A stretch of 64,000 nt of DNA, taken from the NCBI RefSeq assembly GCF_020595125.1, contig NZ_JACNMS010000001.1, positions 620,001 to 684,000 of the forward strand. The letters run 5' to 3'. The position numbers were made by a program, and so were the translations under genes. Positions 17,946 to 27,071 of the stretch are shown piece by piece. Source of the DNA: Jeotgalibacillus aurantiacus. Lineage in GTDB: Bacteria > Bacillota > Bacilli > Bacillales > Jeotgalibacillaceae. The notes below the pieces were generated by a model. The model had not been told where the DNA came from. It was given only the letters and a program-made list of their open reading frames with translations, and ran no database searches. The first letter of the stretch is position 1; each line of letters begins with the position of its first letter.

Positions 17946-18922
17946 AATGTGATCAGGTTAATTTCTGGCGGGTTGAAGAGGCGGAAGTTCAGGAAGGATA
18001 CGGCATTACTGCTTCCAAGTCCTGCACTGACGTACTGTTTATACCCCTTGTATTCCCAAAATCCTTTCACCCGGTTTTGTGGAGGGAAAAGAGGTGAAGG
18101 ATACCATGCTTCAGGAACAACAAGCGCTCCAATAAAGGGCAGTCTGATTTGTCCTCCGTGATAATGCCCCGCAATAATTAGATCGTAGTTACGCATTACA
18201 TATCTATCCGGGTGCTCCTCTAGATAATCAATCTGTGGATCTGCTACAGGATAGTGAGTAACCGAAATTAGGACTCCTTCAAATGTTCTGAGTGTTTCAG
18301 CTAACTCATTCAGCTGTTGCTGTTTATAAAGCTTATAACTTTGCATATTCTCGTAGGGCATTTTAGGCTTTCCCTCTACGTAAGTGAAGGGCTGATCCGG
18401 GTTTAAAACGGACAATTCATGATCAGTTAACACAACGTCCTGTCCGTTTAGTTTAAATTGATCTGAACTCTCAAGGAATCTCACCCCATGCTTTTCCATC
18501 ACCTTGATATATGGAGCTTTCTCAACTGAATCGTCTGTTACATCGTATGGATAAGGGTCAGTGTTTCCAATGACAAAATAAGCATTGGCGTTGTTTTCAA
18601 TGCCCTGGATTAAGTCGAAAAACGGACCCGTATCACCATGATCAATCGAATTCATCATGTCTCCTGTAAACAGGATAATGTCGTATTCAAGCTGGTTAAT
18701 TCGTTTAATTAATTTGGATTGACGGGCTCCAAAATCCTTCTCATGGAAATCAGTGATTTGCAGAATCCGGATTTCTTGTCCGGCAGACATTTTATCTAAA
18801 TAAATATCCTGTTCTATTACAATAATTCGCTGATTATCCCACAACACATACATGATCAGGATGAAGATTAAAAGAAGTGAAAATAACAAGAAACGTTTCA
18901 TTACTCTCTTCAATTCCTTCAC
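17918..18922 (-). CDS. membrane-anchored metallophosphoesterase (YkuE-like), last gene of RiPP cluster 2
   Basis: 334 residues. An N-terminal hydrophobic helix at about residues 9-27 would anchor the protein, with the catalytic domain outside. Calcineurin-type metal motifs are visible in order: ITDFHE (DxH), FTGDMM (GD), GNTDPYP (a variant of GNHD with Thr replacing His), VTHYP and GHYHGGQ. The variant in the third motif could affect catalysis. The GTG start at 18922 is tentative; ATG at 18901 is an alternative. It begins 10 bp after the nucleotidyltransferase gene and closes the operon, so it may act on the cluster product, which is inference. Confidence 0.75.
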   Translation of the reverse strand: MKELKRVMKRFLLFSLLLIFILIMYVLWDNQRIIVIEQDIYLDKMSAGQEIRILQITDFHEKDFGARQSKLIKRINQLEYDIILFTGDMMNSIDHGDTGPFFDLIQGIENNANAYFVIGNTDPYPYDVTDDSVEKAPYIKVMEKHGVRFLESSDQFKLNGQDVVLTDHELSVLNPDQPFTYVEGKPKMPYENMQSYKLYKQQQLNELAETLRTFEGVLISVTHYPVADPQIDYLEEHPDRYVMRNYDLIIAGHYHGGQIRLPFIGALVVPEAWYPSPLFPPQNRVKGFWEYKGYKQYVSAGLGSSNAVSFLNFRLFNPPEINLITLKSTDSEDE

Positions 18923-18931
18923 CCCATTTAA

Positions 18932-19978
18932 CTATTTAAACGCTCCAGTTAGCCGCTTATAGTAAAGAGCACGAATACCTTTAAAATAAGAAACGGCTTT
19001 ATACTTTAGTTCTGTATTCAGATCTGATTTACTTGGAAAGAGCCATCTTTTAATTTCGTATAATGAATGGAGCGGCCGGTCATAGCTGAAAAACTGATAA
19101 TTAAAGAAGGCACGATAAGATCCTTCAGGTGGAAGTTTTTGATGGATCTTAAACTGCTTCAATTTATTTTCGTTTAAAATAAATGGGGCAGCTTGGGACA
19201 AACGGTTCAATACAAATTTAATTCTTTTATAAGTTTGATCGTTTCGTGCACGTTCAAGTAAACGCTCCAATTGAATCGAGTGTGGAGATGCTGCCAGAAT
19301 TTGAATCAGATCCAGATAATATTTAACAGAGTCCATATTGTGCCGCCAGCCATGAAGACACATGAAATAAAAAGCATCTTCATCTGATAGGCGATATAAG
19401 CATGGAACATCCTCCCGTTCAGCATGATCCCAAAAATCCTGTATATCAATATTTGCCGTATCTTCTCTCATCATTCCCCAATGCACCTCAACACTGAAGG
19501 GAATTTCCGAGCCGGGGATAGATCTATAGAATGCCGTATGGAAATGCCCTTCGATCTCTTCGTCTGTCCTTACAAACCCAACAGAAATTAGATATTGTTC
19601 AGCTCGAATAAAATCATGCTGATGGATAAGAATATCAAGATCTGAAGTCGATCGTGCGCAAACATCTCCAAAATATTGCCTGGCAAATGTTCCCCCTTTT
19701 AAAGGAATTATTTTTATTGCTTGATCACTAAGCTCTTTCATGATTTTTTGACTCTCTAATGACAGCCATTTTAAAAGGAAAATATGTTTTTTAACTCTAT
19801 TTTCAAAGTCAATCTTTATATAAGCCGGAAGTGCTGCCCATTTTTCAGAATACCTGAGCAGAAAATAGACCTGAGGCAGTACACCTTCTGCTTCTGAAAA
19901 CTGCACTAGATCGATATATGATTTCTCTTCTACCTGCAGTTCTGTATATAACAGCTGCAATAATTCCGAACGGTTCAT
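18932..19978 (-). CDS. nucleotidyltransferase-fold protein of RiPP cluster 2
   Basis: 348 residues of the NTP_transf_5-type family often found with HPrK-like and PqqD-like genes in peptide clusters. The motif region is IPLKGGTFARQYFGD...RSTSDLDILI at about residues 93-118, with the DxD metal pair in SDLDIL; CLHGWRHN lies further on. It is a paralogue of the gene at 25433-26587 in the lasso cluster. The reaction is unknown. GGGGAGGGG upstream gives the start. It sits between the exporter and the phosphoesterase with short gaps. Confidence 0.75.
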   Translation of the reverse strand: MNRSELLQLLYTELQVEEKSYIDLVQFSEAEGVLPQVYFLLRYSEKWAALPAYIKIDFENRVKKHIFLLKWLSLESQKIMKELSDQAIKIIPLKGGTFARQYFGDVCARSTSDLDILIHQHDFIRAEQYLISVGFVRTDEEIEGHFHTAFYRSIPGSEIPFSVEVHWGMMREDTANIDIQDFWDHAEREDVPCLYRLSDEDAFYFMCLHGWRHNMDSVKYYLDLIQILAASPHSIQLERLLERARNDQTYKRIKFVLNRLSQAAPFILNENKLKQFKIHQKLPPEGSYRAFFNYQFFSYDRPLHSLYEIKRWLFPSKSDLNTELKYKAVSYFKGIRALYYKRLTGAFK

Positions 19979-19996
19979 GATCCTGCCCCTCCCCTC

Positions 19997-21805
19997 TTAA
20001 ATCACATGCTTTTCACTATGATTTCTTCGCGTAAAAAGGTCAGCTTCAATCAGCTCTTTATAAAGCCCTTCATTCTTTAGATCCTGATGCATACCTGACT
20101 GAACTAACTGCCCTTCCTTAAAAACAAAGATGACATCAGCATGGCGAATCGTAGAAAGCCTGTGAGCAATCATAATCGTTGTCCTTCCCTCCATTAGACG
20201 CTGTAGGGCTGTTTTCACAAGCATTTCTGTTTCGCTATCCAGTGCAGACGTCGCTTCATCAAGCAGCAAGATAGGAGCATCCTTTAAAAGCGCCCTTGCA
20301 ATCGCAATACGCTGACGCTGCCCACCCGATAAGCGGATTCCTCTCTCGCCAAGCTCCGTTTGATAACGCTCCGGGAGGGTGATTATAAAATCATGAATGT
20401 TGGCATCTTTAGCAGCCTGCACCATTTTCTCATAGGGTATATCCACTGCTCCTAGTGTTAAATTCTCAGCAACCGTGCCACTAAAAAGAAACGTATCCTG
20501 CGGAACATATGAGATCGCACTTCTTAACTCAGCAAGATCCCAATCACTAATTGAACGTCCCTCAATTTTAATTGCCCCTTTTTGGACATCATAGAACCTC
20601 ATCAATAATTGAAAAAGTGTTGATTTTCCTGCTCCACTTGGACCAACGAATGCTGATACTTTTCCCGCCGGCAGTGTCAATGAAAGATCTTGAAACAATC
20701 GGTTATTTTTCTCGTAGGAAAAGTCTACTTTTTCAATCTTTATATCTTCCTTTAGTTGTATCGTGTCTTTTTTGTAAGGAAGCTCATCTGTTGTTTTTGA
20801 TTGATCAAACACTTTAACCACTCGTTCAAGCGCTGTAATAGACCTTTGGTAACCTGCCCATTGCCCTGCAAAGCCTGTTAGCGGTGTGACAAGTAGATTT
20901 ACGAGGTTAACAAATGTAAGCAGCATCCCTGCTGTTATGGCTCCCTGGCCTACAAAATACGCACCCATCAGCAAACTGATCAAAAATGTCAAACTTGCAA
21001 TGGCTTGTCCACCAGCAAAAAAAGTGCCTTGTATTTTTGCTTCTTTCAGTTCTAATTTATATAAGTCTTCCGTTTGCTTTCGATATTGAGTGTTAAATAG
21101 ATTCTCCAGAGTAAATGACCTTATCACTGTCATTCCGTGAAACGTGTCATTTAATTTTTTCGTCAGTTCACTTATTGTTTCATGAATTTTAGCACCATTA
21201 TTTTTCAGTAAAAGTCCAAATACTCCTCCGGCAACTAATGCAATTGGAGCAACAGATAGAGTTATTAATGATAGTTTCCAACTGATTGACATTAGATAAA
21301 TTAATGCGGCTGTAATCATAATAGGAAATTGAATAAGGTTTAATAAACCACGACCTACGACCGCATTTACACTTTGAATATCATTTGTAAAATGAGACAT
21401 CCATTCACCTGAATGAGCACGATTCAAATCATGGGGTGAAAGCGTTAATATATGCTTGTAAAGATCCTGATTCAAATCTTTCTTAATATTATTCATTGAT
21501 GTTGTTTCTACATAAATCCAGATGAAATTCGATATAATCCGATACCCTGAGATAAGCAGACCAATGACAATAAGATTACTTAATCTCTCAAAATCCCCAC
21601 TTATTGCAGCATCAATGACATTCCCCATAAACCAGGCAAATATTAGAGTAACCCCTATTCCTGTCAGTAATAGCAGTACCATTACTGCATAAGACTTTTT
21701 GTACTTCCACACATAAGGAGCGAGAAGCTGAAAGATCTTATTGAATTCTTTTATAGAAAGATATTGTTTGATCTCCTGCATTCTTTCAGCTGTTATCCAC
21801 TTCAT
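19997..21805 (-). CDS. ABC transporter, fused permease-ATPase, RiPP cluster 2
   Basis: 602 residues, half-size exporter: six membrane helices in about residues 30-330, then the ATPase with Walker A GPSGAGKST (about 390), signature LSGGQRQR, Walker B ILLLDEATSALD and the switch His in IAHRLST. No C39 peptidase domain, so it does not remove the leader itself. It probably exports the mature cluster-2 peptide as a homodimer and may give self-protection. The start has AAGGAGG. It follows the S26-type peptidase gene by 12 bp. Confidence 0.85.
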   Translation of the reverse strand: MKWITAERMQEIKQYLSIKEFNKIFQLLAPYVWKYKKSYAVMVLLLLTGIGVTLIFAWFMGNVIDAAISGDFERLSNLIVIGLLISGYRIISNFIWIYVETTSMNNIKKDLNQDLYKHILTLSPHDLNRAHSGEWMSHFTNDIQSVNAVVGRGLLNLIQFPIMITAALIYLMSISWKLSLITLSVAPIALVAGGVFGLLLKNNGAKIHETISELTKKLNDTFHGMTVIRSFTLENLFNTQYRKQTEDLYKLELKEAKIQGTFFAGGQAIASLTFLISLLMGAYFVGQGAITAGMLLTFVNLVNLLVTPLTGFAGQWAGYQRSITALERVVKVFDQSKTTDELPYKKDTIQLKEDIKIEKVDFSYEKNNRLFQDLSLTLPAGKVSAFVGPSGAGKSTLFQLLMRFYDVQKGAIKIEGRSISDWDLAELRSAISYVPQDTFLFSGTVAENLTLGAVDIPYEKMVQAAKDANIHDFIITLPERYQTELGERGIRLSGGQRQRIAIARALLKDAPILLLDEATSALDSETEMLVKTALQRLMEGRTTIMIAHRLSTIRHADVIFVFKEGQLVQSGMHQDLKNEGLYKELIEADLFTRRNHSEKHVI

Positions 21806-21817
21806 GGTATCCCCTCC

Positions 21818-22249
21818 TTATGCAGTACGTTTTGAAAATCGAACGTTTATTTTTCTGAACGCTTTGCTTGTCATTAGTAATTTTCCGAATGAGCGCCAGG
21901 GAAATGATGAAGGATTCACCCACTTATGGTTTTTCTTCACTCTGACCAACTTTGCAAGCACCTCATCTATTTTCACAGCGGGATCTACACCTAAGTTTGC
22001 ATCTCCTTTGAAAAATAAAAGTTCTCCGCTCTGACCAATCAGCCTGTGCGTAATGAGACGATTTTCTCCATCTCTGTACAAATAGATATCTCCAACTTTA
22101 ACATTGACATCCATTAAAATGGTAAATAAACACATTTCTCCTTCCCTAATCAGAGGGTGCATGCTCGTTCCTTTACCCTTCATTTCAAGTGTCCCACTCA
22201 TTTCAAGCACTCTTTTTACTGCCTGAAAGCCTGCTTCATTCAGATGCAT
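21818..22249 (-). CDS. soluble S26/S24-type signal-peptidase-like protein, RiPP cluster 2
   Basis: 143 residues. KGTSMHPLIREGEMC contains the S26 nucleophile Ser (about residue 29) in a GxSMxP context. GDIYLYRDGENRLITHRLI supplies the His seen in SipW/archaeal-type signal peptidases (Ser-His), and KGDANLGVDP matches box E-like sequence. No membrane helix is present, unlike housekeeping signal peptidases. In RiPP loci such proteins occur beside HPrK-like and PqqD-like genes. Here it is the only protease-like protein of the cluster and is a candidate leader peptidase. It overlaps the PqqD-like gene by 14 bp. Confidence 0.75.
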   Translation of the reverse strand: MHLNEAGFQAVKRVLEMSGTLEMKGKGTSMHPLIREGEMCLFTILMDVNVKVGDIYLYRDGENRLITHRLIGQSGELLFFKGDANLGVDPAVKIDEVLAKLVRVKKNHKWVNPSSFPWRSFGKLLMTSKAFRKINVRFSKRTA

Positions 22250-22505
22250 TTTTGACCAATCCCTTTCGCTCCAAATCCTGCATAAAATCTATTAAATCTT
22301 GGTTGATCTGTTCAGGTGGAGCATCATATCTGACATAAAGTAATGTCCTGATTTCTTCAAAAGATTTTCCTTGATTCAAAAGTTCCCAGCAATATAGTCC
22401 TGTGTCATTTAATGTTGTAACTGTGAATTGCTCAGCATGTAATATAACTGCTTCATCGTTGAATGACATTTTTTCCTGCTCACCTGTTAAAGAATATTGT
22501 CTCAT
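22236..22505 (-). CDS. PqqD-like peptide-recognition protein, RiPP cluster 2
   Basis: 89 residues starting MRQYSLTGEQEK; the ATG overlaps the kinase stop as ATGA, with GGGAGATGATG as ribosome site. The pattern of short strands followed by helices (TTLNDTGLYCWELLNQGKSFEEIRTLL...LIDFMQDLERKGLV) is that of PqqD-type RiPP recognition elements, which bind the precursor leader and present it to modifying enzymes. It is a paralogue of the protein at 27072-27362. Confidence 0.8.
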   Translation of the reverse strand: MRQYSLTGEQEKMSFNDEAVILHAEQFTVTTLNDTGLYCWELLNQGKSFEEIRTLLYVRYDAPPEQINQDLIDFMQDLERKGLVKNASE

Positions 22506-23287
22506 GAGCTCATCATCTCCCAAAAAGTAGGATCTTTTTTAAAATGCAGGTGATATACATCTGTATTTTGAATCACTTGTTGAAGAATTTTAGAAATTAT
22601 TTGTACATCTTTTTTATTCATTGACCAGTAAAATACTTTGTCCATCAACAAAAGAAACGCCTCAGCCTTTCCCATTTTCGATCTGCGGTTATCCAGTGAT
22701 TGATGCAGAAGATTTAGACTTTCAAGCTTAAATGGTCCCTCTCCTCCCGATTCCATCATTTCACTCCTAAATGGGGAATGGTAAACCACTACTCCTTTTT
22801 CAGGGTCAACTCTAATAATCGACGCTTCATCAGAAAGCAATGGTCTTGGTGCTGAAAGCTGAGCAGCCGTAGACTTTCCCGCACCAGATCTGCCAGTGAA
22901 AATATGAGCAGCTTCACCTTCAAGTACACAGGAAGAATGAAGCAGGATTCCCCATTCTTGATGGGTAATCAAACCACTAAACAAGGTCATAATTGAGTGT
23001 TTTAGTGCCAGAGAATTATGGACGGTGATTGAGGCTTTTTCATAGTGTTCATCCGTAATAATGTAAAAGTCTTCCCGATTGTAAACGACACCTTTGTCAT
23101 TTTTTGATACTTGAACCTGGTAGGAAGTGAACGGTTTTTCTACACCTCTTATGAGATTGATATGCAGGTCTGCTCTTTTAGGACGAACCTGATTAAACGA
23201 AAAAAGAGATTTGCATTCAGCGATCAATGCATCATCCGATGAAGTGATACAAACTGTGTGGGCCCCTATCTTTGACAGGATCTCCAT
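22502..23287 (-). CDS. HPr-kinase-like peptide kinase candidate, RiPP cluster 2
   Basis: 261 residues starting MEILSKIGAH after AGGAGGGG. The P-loop GRSGAGKST lies near residue 129 and is followed by PLLSDEASII, corresponding to the DD/DE catalytic-magnesium motif of the HprK family. The N-terminal half is unlike HprK of sugar regulation. Relatives in lasso clusters phosphorylate the peptide; here the precursor does not end in Ser, so the target residue is unclear (possible Ser/Thr in the tail). It is the first gene after the precursor, separated by an attenuator-like hairpin. Confidence 0.75.
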   Translation of the reverse strand: MEILSKIGAHTVCITSSDDALIAECKSLFSFNQVRPKRADLHINLIRGVEKPFTSYQVQVSKNDKGVVYNREDFYIITDEHYEKASITVHNSLALKHSIMTLFSGLITHQEWGILLHSSCVLEGEAAHIFTGRSGAGKSTAAQLSAPRPLLSDEASIIRVDPEKGVVVYHSPFRSEMMESGGEGPFKLESLNLLHQSLDNRRSKMGKAEAFLLLMDKVFYWSMNKKDVQIISKILQQVIQNTDVYHLHFKKDPTFWEMMSS

Positions 23288-23302
23288 TAGTCGCCCCTCC
23301 TT

Positions 23303-23357
23303 AATAAAAAAATAGCCGGTTTCCTTCGTCGCCAAAAATGCTCGGGGGCAACCGGCT
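23303..23357 (-). terminator. attenuator-type terminator between precursor 2 and its operon
   Basis: AGCCGGTT and AACCGGCT stem followed by ATTTTTTTATT on the minus strand, placed between the small precursor gene and the kinase gene. Partial read-through would give excess precursor over enzymes, a usual RiPP arrangement. Confidence 0.75.
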
Positions 23358-23374
23358 TACTATAAAAAGTTTTT

Positions 23375-23578
23375 CTATCTGTTTTGTCCAGGAGGAGTAC
23401 CAGGACCACCCGGACCATCCCCAGGGCCGCCATTTGGATTACATGCGTTCTCAGGGAAGTTGCTTCCATTACCATTGTTTGGCGGTACTCTTCCTTCACC
23501 ACAGTTCCAGCTTTGTGCCGTTTCAAATTGAATCATTTGATGCTCTTTTACTTCCGGTGCTGCATAGGCCATCTTCAT
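23375..23578 (-). CDS. RiPP precursor candidate 2, Gly/Pro/Asn-rich tail
   Basis: 67 residues starting MKMAYAAPEVKEH, eight bases after AGGAGG. The leader has YAAPEV (YxxPxV/L, the lasso-type motif read by PqqD-like proteins) and then MIQFETAQSWNCGEG. The tail is low complexity: VPPNNGNGSNFPENACNPNG, then GGPGDGPGGPGTPPGQNR. Two Cys occur, at about residues 26 and 46. Unlike lasso cores there is no obvious Gly/Ala start with Asp/Glu at 7-9 following a Thr at -2, although T13 residues in could mark a boundary. It heads a cluster with kinase, RRE, S26 peptidase, exporter and nucleotidyltransferase-like protein. The product class is not known to me. Confidence 0.75.
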   Translation of the reverse strand: MKMAYAAPEVKEHQMIQFETAQSWNCGEGRVPPNNGNGSNFPENACNPNGGPGDGPGGPGTPPGQNR

Positions 23579-23616
23579 CTCTTTCACCTCCTTTCATATT
23601 TTCTTAATATTCAATT

Positions 23617-23632
23617 GTCCTTTATTAAGAAC
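23617..23632. promoter_or_regulatory. SinR-type box upstream of precursor 2 (two mismatches)
   Basis: GTCCTTTATTAAGAAC differs at two positions from GTTCTTTATAAAGAAC. It lies 39-54 bp upstream of the precursor start codon, in the 68-bp gap after the lasso exporter gene. No strong -35/-10 pair was seen here. Confidence 0.6.
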
Positions 23633-23645
23633 AACCGGATATGAA

Positions 23646-25436
23646 TTAAGAAACACCCATTTGCTTTTGGAGCAAATGACTAAAAAGATTGCTTTTTTCC
23701 TGTGATAGTTGTTTAAACCCTCCCTGCTGGACCACCCGTCCCTGATCAAGCACAATCACCTGATCTGCGTTTCGGATGGTCGACAGTCTATGTGCAATTA
23801 CCAGGATTGTCATTTTACCTTTTAATTGTTCAATAGCCTTTTGGATACTCGCCTCACTTTCACTGTCAAGTGAGCTTGTCGCTTCATCTAAAACCAATAC
23901 TGATGGCTTCCTTAAAATGGCTCTTGCCAATACAAGACGCTGTCTTTCTCCTCCTGATAGCTTAATCCCCCTGTCTCCAATCAGCGTATCGAGTCCATCA
24001 GGCAGGCGTTTGATAAAATCGGTAGCCGCTGCAAACGATAAAGCTTCCCATAGATCGTCATCATTAGCATCCTCCTTTACGAGCAACAAATTATTACGAA
24101 TCGTTGTATTAAATAGAAAAGGATCCTGAGGAACATAGCTCATTTTTTTTCTCAGTGATTGAATTTTTTCTGCTGTCAGCTTTTCCTGATCAACCAGAAT
24201 TTCACCATGATCTGGAAGGTTCAATCCCATCAGCAGATCAACAAGAGTACTTTTCCCTGCCCCGGACCTTCCAACAAACGCAGTCATTTCATTAGCATTA
24301 ATTTGTATTGAGATGTTCTTTAACGTGAATTCACTGTTTTCAGATTGATACTTAAAGGAAATATTGTTACATGTGATTCCTTCAGTTACTGGTACTGCTG
24401 GCATATGACCTGTAGCATTTCTGATCTCTGCGTTCGCTTTGCACTCCTCCTGGAGCCTCTGAATCCCCGTAAAAGACGGCAGTACCGTGGCAATTTGCTC
24501 AAGAGAGGATTGAATACCTGCCACCCTTGGCCATAGCCTTGAAAAAATCAGCATAATTAAAGCCAATTGAGCCAGTTGAGCATTAAACATCATAATGGCT
24601 ATATAAATGAATCCCGCAATCAGAATAGCTGAAGCCAGTTTATAGTACAGTTGAGATGTGGCTTTCATTGCTGTATATTCTGTCTGCTCATTTTTCATCT
24701 TTTCTGTTAGATCAGAAAACCAGCTAATTCTTGAAGTTTCCAATGAATTGCTCTTAATCTCCTTCATTCCATTAATCTGATCTGTAATCCCTGCCATATA
24801 CGCGCGCTGAAGATCATAATTTCTTTTCCCCAGAAACAGGGATTTTCTTAAGAATTTCCGATTAAAAAATACGAGTGCTCCTCCAAAAACGAGTACGAAG
24901 GTTGTAATGACAGGTGCTAAGATAAATGCAAGTGTGATTTGGAAAATAGTCGTAATGAGTGAAGAGGCAAACTGTAAAACAGCCTGCGTTCCCGCGCTTG
25001 CTCTCATAACCTCACCTGCCAACGCATTAACAAGGTCCGATCTCCTGTTTCCAATAAAGAAAAGCCAGTTGGATCTGATTAAAGCTTCATACGTATTGGT
25101 TCTCAGGTGACGCAGAAAGCCCTGATGGATCACTGCATTTCTGATACTGACTTTGCGATGAAGGATATATTGTAATGCCGCTATTCCCACGAACATACCT
25201 AACACCATAAGAAGGGACCACTGGATATTCATTTCACCCAAAAAAGCGAAAGAAGTAGCGAAAGGGATTTCTGACGTGTCAAATGAGATAATGCCCGTCA
25301 GAGCAATCATTGGGATTAACAAAACAACTGCCGCTCCCTCAAGTAACCCAATCAAAATCATCGCTGAAAGATTCAGATATAAAGTCCTTCCTGCAAACTG
25401 GTTCATTTGTTTGATAAAATAGAGCATTGCTTTCAT
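23646..25436 (-). CDS. ABC transporter of the lasso cluster (D protein)
   Basis: 596 residues, fused six-helix permease and ATPase. Walker A GRSGAGKST is near residue 395, the signature is LSGGERQR, Walker B is VLVLDEATSSLD and the switch is IAHRLST. No peptidase domain, as expected for lasso D proteins, which export the finished lasso peptide and provide immunity. It overlaps the nucleotidyltransferase-like gene by four bases, and the second RiPP cluster starts 68 bp further on with no clear terminator between. Confidence 0.88.
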   Translation of the reverse strand: MKAMLYFIKQMNQFAGRTLYLNLSAMILIGLLEGAAVVLLIPMIALTGIISFDTSEIPFATSFAFLGEMNIQWSLLMVLGMFVGIAALQYILHRKVSIRNAVIHQGFLRHLRTNTYEALIRSNWLFFIGNRRSDLVNALAGEVMRASAGTQAVLQFASSLITTIFQITLAFILAPVITTFVLVFGGALVFFNRKFLRKSLFLGKRNYDLQRAYMAGITDQINGMKEIKSNSLETSRISWFSDLTEKMKNEQTEYTAMKATSQLYYKLASAILIAGFIYIAIMMFNAQLAQLALIMLIFSRLWPRVAGIQSSLEQIATVLPSFTGIQRLQEECKANAEIRNATGHMPAVPVTEGITCNNISFKYQSENSEFTLKNISIQINANEMTAFVGRSGAGKSTLVDLLMGLNLPDHGEILVDQEKLTAEKIQSLRKKMSYVPQDPFLFNTTIRNNLLLVKEDANDDDLWEALSFAAATDFIKRLPDGLDTLIGDRGIKLSGGERQRLVLARAILRKPSVLVLDEATSSLDSESEASIQKAIEQLKGKMTILVIAHRLSTIRNADQVIVLDQGRVVQQGGFKQLSQEKSNLFSHLLQKQMGVS

Positions 25437-26587
25437 ATTTTCACCTCGTCTGTCAGCACCTGCCCTCTACTTTTCCTCCAGATCCACAAAGCGGGTCTAA
25501 GAGGAAAATAAAGCACGTGTAATGATTTAGGAAGTGGCAATGTACGTGCATCTTCCGGGTAAGGATACAATGTACTTACAGCAAAAAACAGTTTCTCTGA
25601 TCTCGACATTAGTGAATACAAGTGTTTTTTATGATAAGAAGAAACTTCTTTTTCCAATGGCAAGTCATGAAGGTTAATCATTCTTTCCAGATAAAACATG
25701 GTATCATCAGCTAGTTTTATTGGCTGTCTACCTCTTGTAAAAGACAACGTTTCTTTTGGAAGTTTTGTATGAAATAGACGCTGAACCAACGTAAGTGCCT
25801 GCCCTGCTATGATTGGTGAATAATGCTGATATTCCTTCGTTTTCATCTTTGTCCAGTCCGGCTGCTTTTCAATAAACCTTTGGATATCCAGTAGCCATCT
25901 AAGCCTTGACCATCCGTGCCTGGCTCCATGATGCACCAGAAAATAAAAATAGTCTTCTTTTCCCAGGAAATGAGTACAATGATTTTCCGAACACTTTCGG
26001 GACCATAACCTTTCAAATCCAGGCTCTTTAGAAGGACCCGGATTCAGCCTCCAATGAAGTTCTACTTTGATTTTCTTAGCCGGGTGAAGATACGCAACAT
26101 GATGGTGTCGCCATTTCCAGTCGCCCAGAACTGTTTCAATATAGTCATCTTTTTCATATCCCATAGAAGACAACAGCACTTCGGCCTGCTTAAGCTTTTC
26201 GATCGGTACCATAATATCCAGATCACCAGACGTTCGTAATGACAGGTCGCCGTATAAGTATTTTCCCATCTCCGGCCCTTTCAATTGCATCATCCGAATC
26301 TTATTCTCATGAAACAATTGATTCAGCTGATTCATTTCTGCTGCAAGATGAAGCATCTTGAATACGTTTTGTTTGTACCACAATTCCAATTTTAGTAACA
26401 CATGATCAGGAATATCTTTTCTTTGCTGATTCATTATTTCTACATACAAAATGGGATATACCCTGTGATGCCTTGCTTCCTTTAAAAAAAGTGACCAATC
26501 CACTTTGTTTGCTAAAGCAGAAGAGTCACGGTTAATAATCGATAGCATAAAGATAAATTCCGTTGTCAATCTGTTACTATTGTTCAT
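25433..26587 (-). CDS. nucleotidyltransferase-fold protein of the lasso cluster
   Basis: 384 residues, NTP_transf_5-like. MMQLKGPEMGKYLYGDLSLRTSGDLDIMV at about residues 97-125 carries the family motif with the DLD metal pair; HHGARHGWSRLRW parallels CLHGWRHN of the cluster-2 paralogue. Members of this family accompany paeninodin-type lasso genes. What it transfers, and whether it acts on the phosphorylated peptide, is not known to me. It overlaps its neighbours by four bases on each side, so it is translationally coupled. Confidence 0.78.
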   Translation of the reverse strand: MNNSNRLTTEFIFMLSIINRDSSALANKVDWSLFLKEARHHRVYPILYVEIMNQQRKDIPDHVLLKLELWYKQNVFKMLHLAAEMNQLNQLFHENKIRMMQLKGPEMGKYLYGDLSLRTSGDLDIMVPIEKLKQAEVLLSSMGYEKDDYIETVLGDWKWRHHHVAYLHPAKKIKVELHWRLNPGPSKEPGFERLWSRKCSENHCTHFLGKEDYFYFLVHHGARHGWSRLRWLLDIQRFIEKQPDWTKMKTKEYQHYSPIIAGQALTLVQRLFHTKLPKETLSFTRGRQPIKLADDTMFYLERMINLHDLPLEKEVSSYHKKHLYSLMSRSEKLFFAVSTLYPYPEDARTLPLPKSLHVLYFPLRPALWIWRKSRGQVLTDEVKI

Positions 26588-27057
26588 CGCACCCGACTCC
26601 TTTTCCGAAGATCAGGCAGCTCTTTCGCAAACATTCCAACAACCGTATATCTGCTTCTTCCCTTCGCACCGGTAATGATGAAGGGACCGCTGCGAAGCCA
26701 GGCGTGCGCAGCCAGTTTGCCGGATTCATCTTTTCCTGTGCCAAGATACAATGTACTTGGAATGTCTCTGCGAGAGAGCATATTCATTGCGGCTACTGCC
26801 TGAACAAGACACATACTTTCCCACGGGGTATAACGGCTCATAATTTGAACGGCTTGCGAAACAGCTGCCAGTGTTTGACGATCCTGATCTTTCAGTTCAT
26901 GTGACGTTTCCTTCATTCGTTCTCCAAGTTTTAATGACGCTTTTTCAAATGGAAGAGCCTTAAATAGTCTTCCATAGGCTAGCTGAATGTATGCTTCACC
27001 AAGCATCCATTTGAATTGGGGATCCATCTCACGAAATAGCTGAAGTCTTGCTATCAT
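26584..27057 (-). CDS. lasso peptide B2 protein (transglutaminase-like leader protease)
   Basis: 157 residues starting MIARLQLFREMD; AAAGGAGG seven bases upstream favours this over the in-frame ATG at 27075. The Cys protease signature is CLVQAVAAMNMLSRRDIPSTLYLG with Cys near residue 80, and the His is in AAHAWLRSG near 118. B2 proteins cleave the leader after binding via the B1/RRE protein, giving the free N-terminus for ring closure. Family length and motifs are complete. Confidence 0.93.
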   Translation of the reverse strand: MIARLQLFREMDPQFKWMLGEAYIQLAYGRLFKALPFEKASLKLGERMKETSHELKDQDRQTLAAVSQAVQIMSRYTPWESMCLVQAVAAMNMLSRRDIPSTLYLGTGKDESGKLAAHAWLRSGPFIITGAKGRSRYTVVGMFAKELPDLRKRSRVR

Positions 27058-27071
27058 CGCTCTGCCTCCTT

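Noticed and set aside
19997-21805. Peptidase-containing bacteriocin transporter (PCAT)
   Set aside because: No N-terminal C39 Cys protease domain is present in this or the other ABC exporters of the window.
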